Source: Bacteroidales bacterium (GTDB lineage Bacteria; Bacteroidota; Bacteroidia; Bacteroidales; VadinHA17). From it: a stretch of DNA of 64,000 bases. Positions 63,173 to 64,000 of the stretch are shown here, in pieces. Position numbers and translations under genes: made by a program. The first letter of the stretch is position 1. Each line of letters opens with the position of its first letter. Below the pieces are notes generated by a model, which worked only from the letters and a program-made list of their open reading frames with translations, was not told the origin of the DNA and searched no databases. The stretch lies in NCBI GenBank assembly GCA_029210565.1, contig JARGFQ010000008.1, positions 62,001-126,000 of the forward strand, read 5' to 3'.

Positions 63173-64000
63173 ATGGCCGACGACAGGAAGATCATTTTTT
63201 CGATGTACAGGGTTAGCAAAAGCTACCCTCCACATAAACAGGTACTTAAAGATATTTCGCTCTCCTTTTTCCTGGGAGCCAAGATCGGAATCATAGGTCT
63301 CAACGGCTCGGGAAAATCGACCCTGCTGAAGATTATCGCCGGCATTGAAAAGGAGTACCAGGGAGAGGTGGTCTTCTCCCCCGGGTACAGTGTGGGACAC
63401 CTGTCGCAGGACCCGCTGATGGATGAGAGTCGCACCGTCCGCGAGATCGTCGAAGAGGGTGCAGCCGAAGTGGTTGCGGCACTGAAGGAATATGAAGAGA
63501 TCAACCTGCGCTTTGGAGAACCGGAGGTCTATGAGAATCCTGATACTATGGAGAAGCTCATTGCACGCCAGGCATCCCTGCAGGAGAAGATTGAAGCTCT
63601 CGACGGATGGAACCTTGAACACAGGCTGGAGCGGGCTATGGACGCCCTGAACTGTCCCGATCCCTTCACCGCCGTCAATATCCTCTCCGGAGGCGAGCGC
63701 CGCCGCGTTGCGCTGTGCCGTCTGCTGCTGCTGCAGCCTGATGTGCTCCTCCTCGATGAGCCCACCAACCACCTTGATGCCGAGAGCGTACAGTGGCTCG
63801 AGACACACCTGAAACAGTATGCAGGCACAGTGATATGCATAACCCACGACAGGTATTTCCTTGACAATGTGGCAGGATGGATACTGGAGCTCGACCGCGG
63901 CGAGGGGATACCCTGGAAGGGCAACTACAGCTCATGGCTTGAACAGAAGGCCGGCAGGCTCGAGATGGAGGAGAAAGGCAACGTGAAGCGTCGCAGGACC
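63173..64000 (+). CDS. ettA: ABC-F translation factor EttA (truncated by window edge)
   Basis: At least 276 residues run into the window edge. The first ATPase domain has Walker A GLNGSGKST, signature LSGGERRRVALCRLLL and Walker B VLLLDEPTNHLD. The arm region is ENPDTMEKLIARQASLQEKIEALDGW. The linker after this domain begins WKGNYSSWLEQKAGRLEMEEK. EttA gates the ribosome at the first translation cycle in response to the ATP/ADP ratio. The second ATPase domain is outside the window. Confidence 0.9.
   Translation, partial: MADDRKIIFSMYRVSKSYPPHKQVLKDISLSFFLGAKIGIIGLNGSGKSTLLKIIAGIEKEYQGEVVFSPGYSVGHLSQDPLMDESRTVREIVEEGAAEVVAALKEYEEINLRFGEPEVYENPDTMEKLIARQASLQEKIEALDGWNLEHRLERAMDALNCPDPFTAVNILSGGERRRVALCRLLLLQPDVLLLDEPTNHLDAESVQWLETHLKQYAGTVICITHDRYFLDNVAGWILELDRGEGIPWKGNYSSWLEQKAGRLEMEEKGNVKRRRT

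Overview
The window looks like a chromosomal segment of a member of the Bacteroidota, probably Bacteroidales in the broad sense. The evidence is the gene families (DUF2723 membrane protein, M56/TonB-C protein, TlpA-type lipoprotein, LytS/LytTR pair, PorT-type barrel, PPi-type phosphofructokinase, split and insertion-bearing ATP synthase genes), the lack of Shine-Dalgarno sequences, and many upstream TAnnTTTG boxes, the -7 element of this phylum. Most of the window is moderately GC-rich. About 22.4-30.4 kb is clearly more AT-rich and carries accessory-type genes. No rRNA, tRNA, insertion sequence or CRISPR array was seen.

Layout. 0-5.2 kb: truncated deoC, dtd with an MFS exporter, mntP, an FNR-like regulator, a TIGR01777 epimerase and a C_GCAxxG_C_C protein. 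5.4-11.6 kb: pyrophosphate-type phosphofructokinase, rsgA, a hybrid histidine kinase whose phospho-acceptor His is Phe, and mnmH (tRNA 2-selenouridine synthase). 11.6-17.4 kb (minus): pepE, an AsmA-like protein, a histidine kinase and a U32 protein in a tight operon. 17.4-20.5 kb (minus): ECF sigma factor, membrane anti-sigma candidate and a barrel protein. 20.7-23.3 kb: a GH16-fold protein without its catalytic glutamates, and an e(P4)-type acid phosphatase. 23.4-30.1 kb: two DUF4143-type ATPases flanking a TlpA lipoprotein, BlaI, and an M56/BlaR1-like gene with a nonsense codon near its start.

30.4-36.9 kb: TetR regulator, LolA-like periplasmic protein, two FtsX-type permeases, an ATPase and an outer-membrane barrel, apparently a complete cross-envelope export set. 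37-42 kb: isoprenylcysteine methyltransferase-like protein, zinc peptidase, yidD, and a LiaI/LiaF-LytS-LytTR operon. 42-44.8 kb: yceD-rpmF-plsX-fabH. 44.8-53.8 kb: bactofilin and a full F-type ATP synthase operon with a polyprenyl diphosphate synthase between atpG and atpD. 53.8-64 kb: aromatic amino acid decarboxylase, a metallopeptidase/beta-propeller/barrel fusion, a DUF2723 protein, a receiver-only regulator, a small lipoprotein, and the start of ettA.

The most unusual signal is a dispersed element of about 70 bp: an inverted repeat with arms GAAACTTGCATG and CATGCAAGTTTC, a partly conserved interior, and a tail ATTCGACCAA. Six copies (one pair in tandem) plus one weaker copy are present. 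Except for the distal tandem copy and the weak one, each points at an ATG lying 20-24 nt downstream. Several of the downstream genes encode envelope proteins, so the element may be a shared cis-regulatory leader, though a mobile repeat remains possible.
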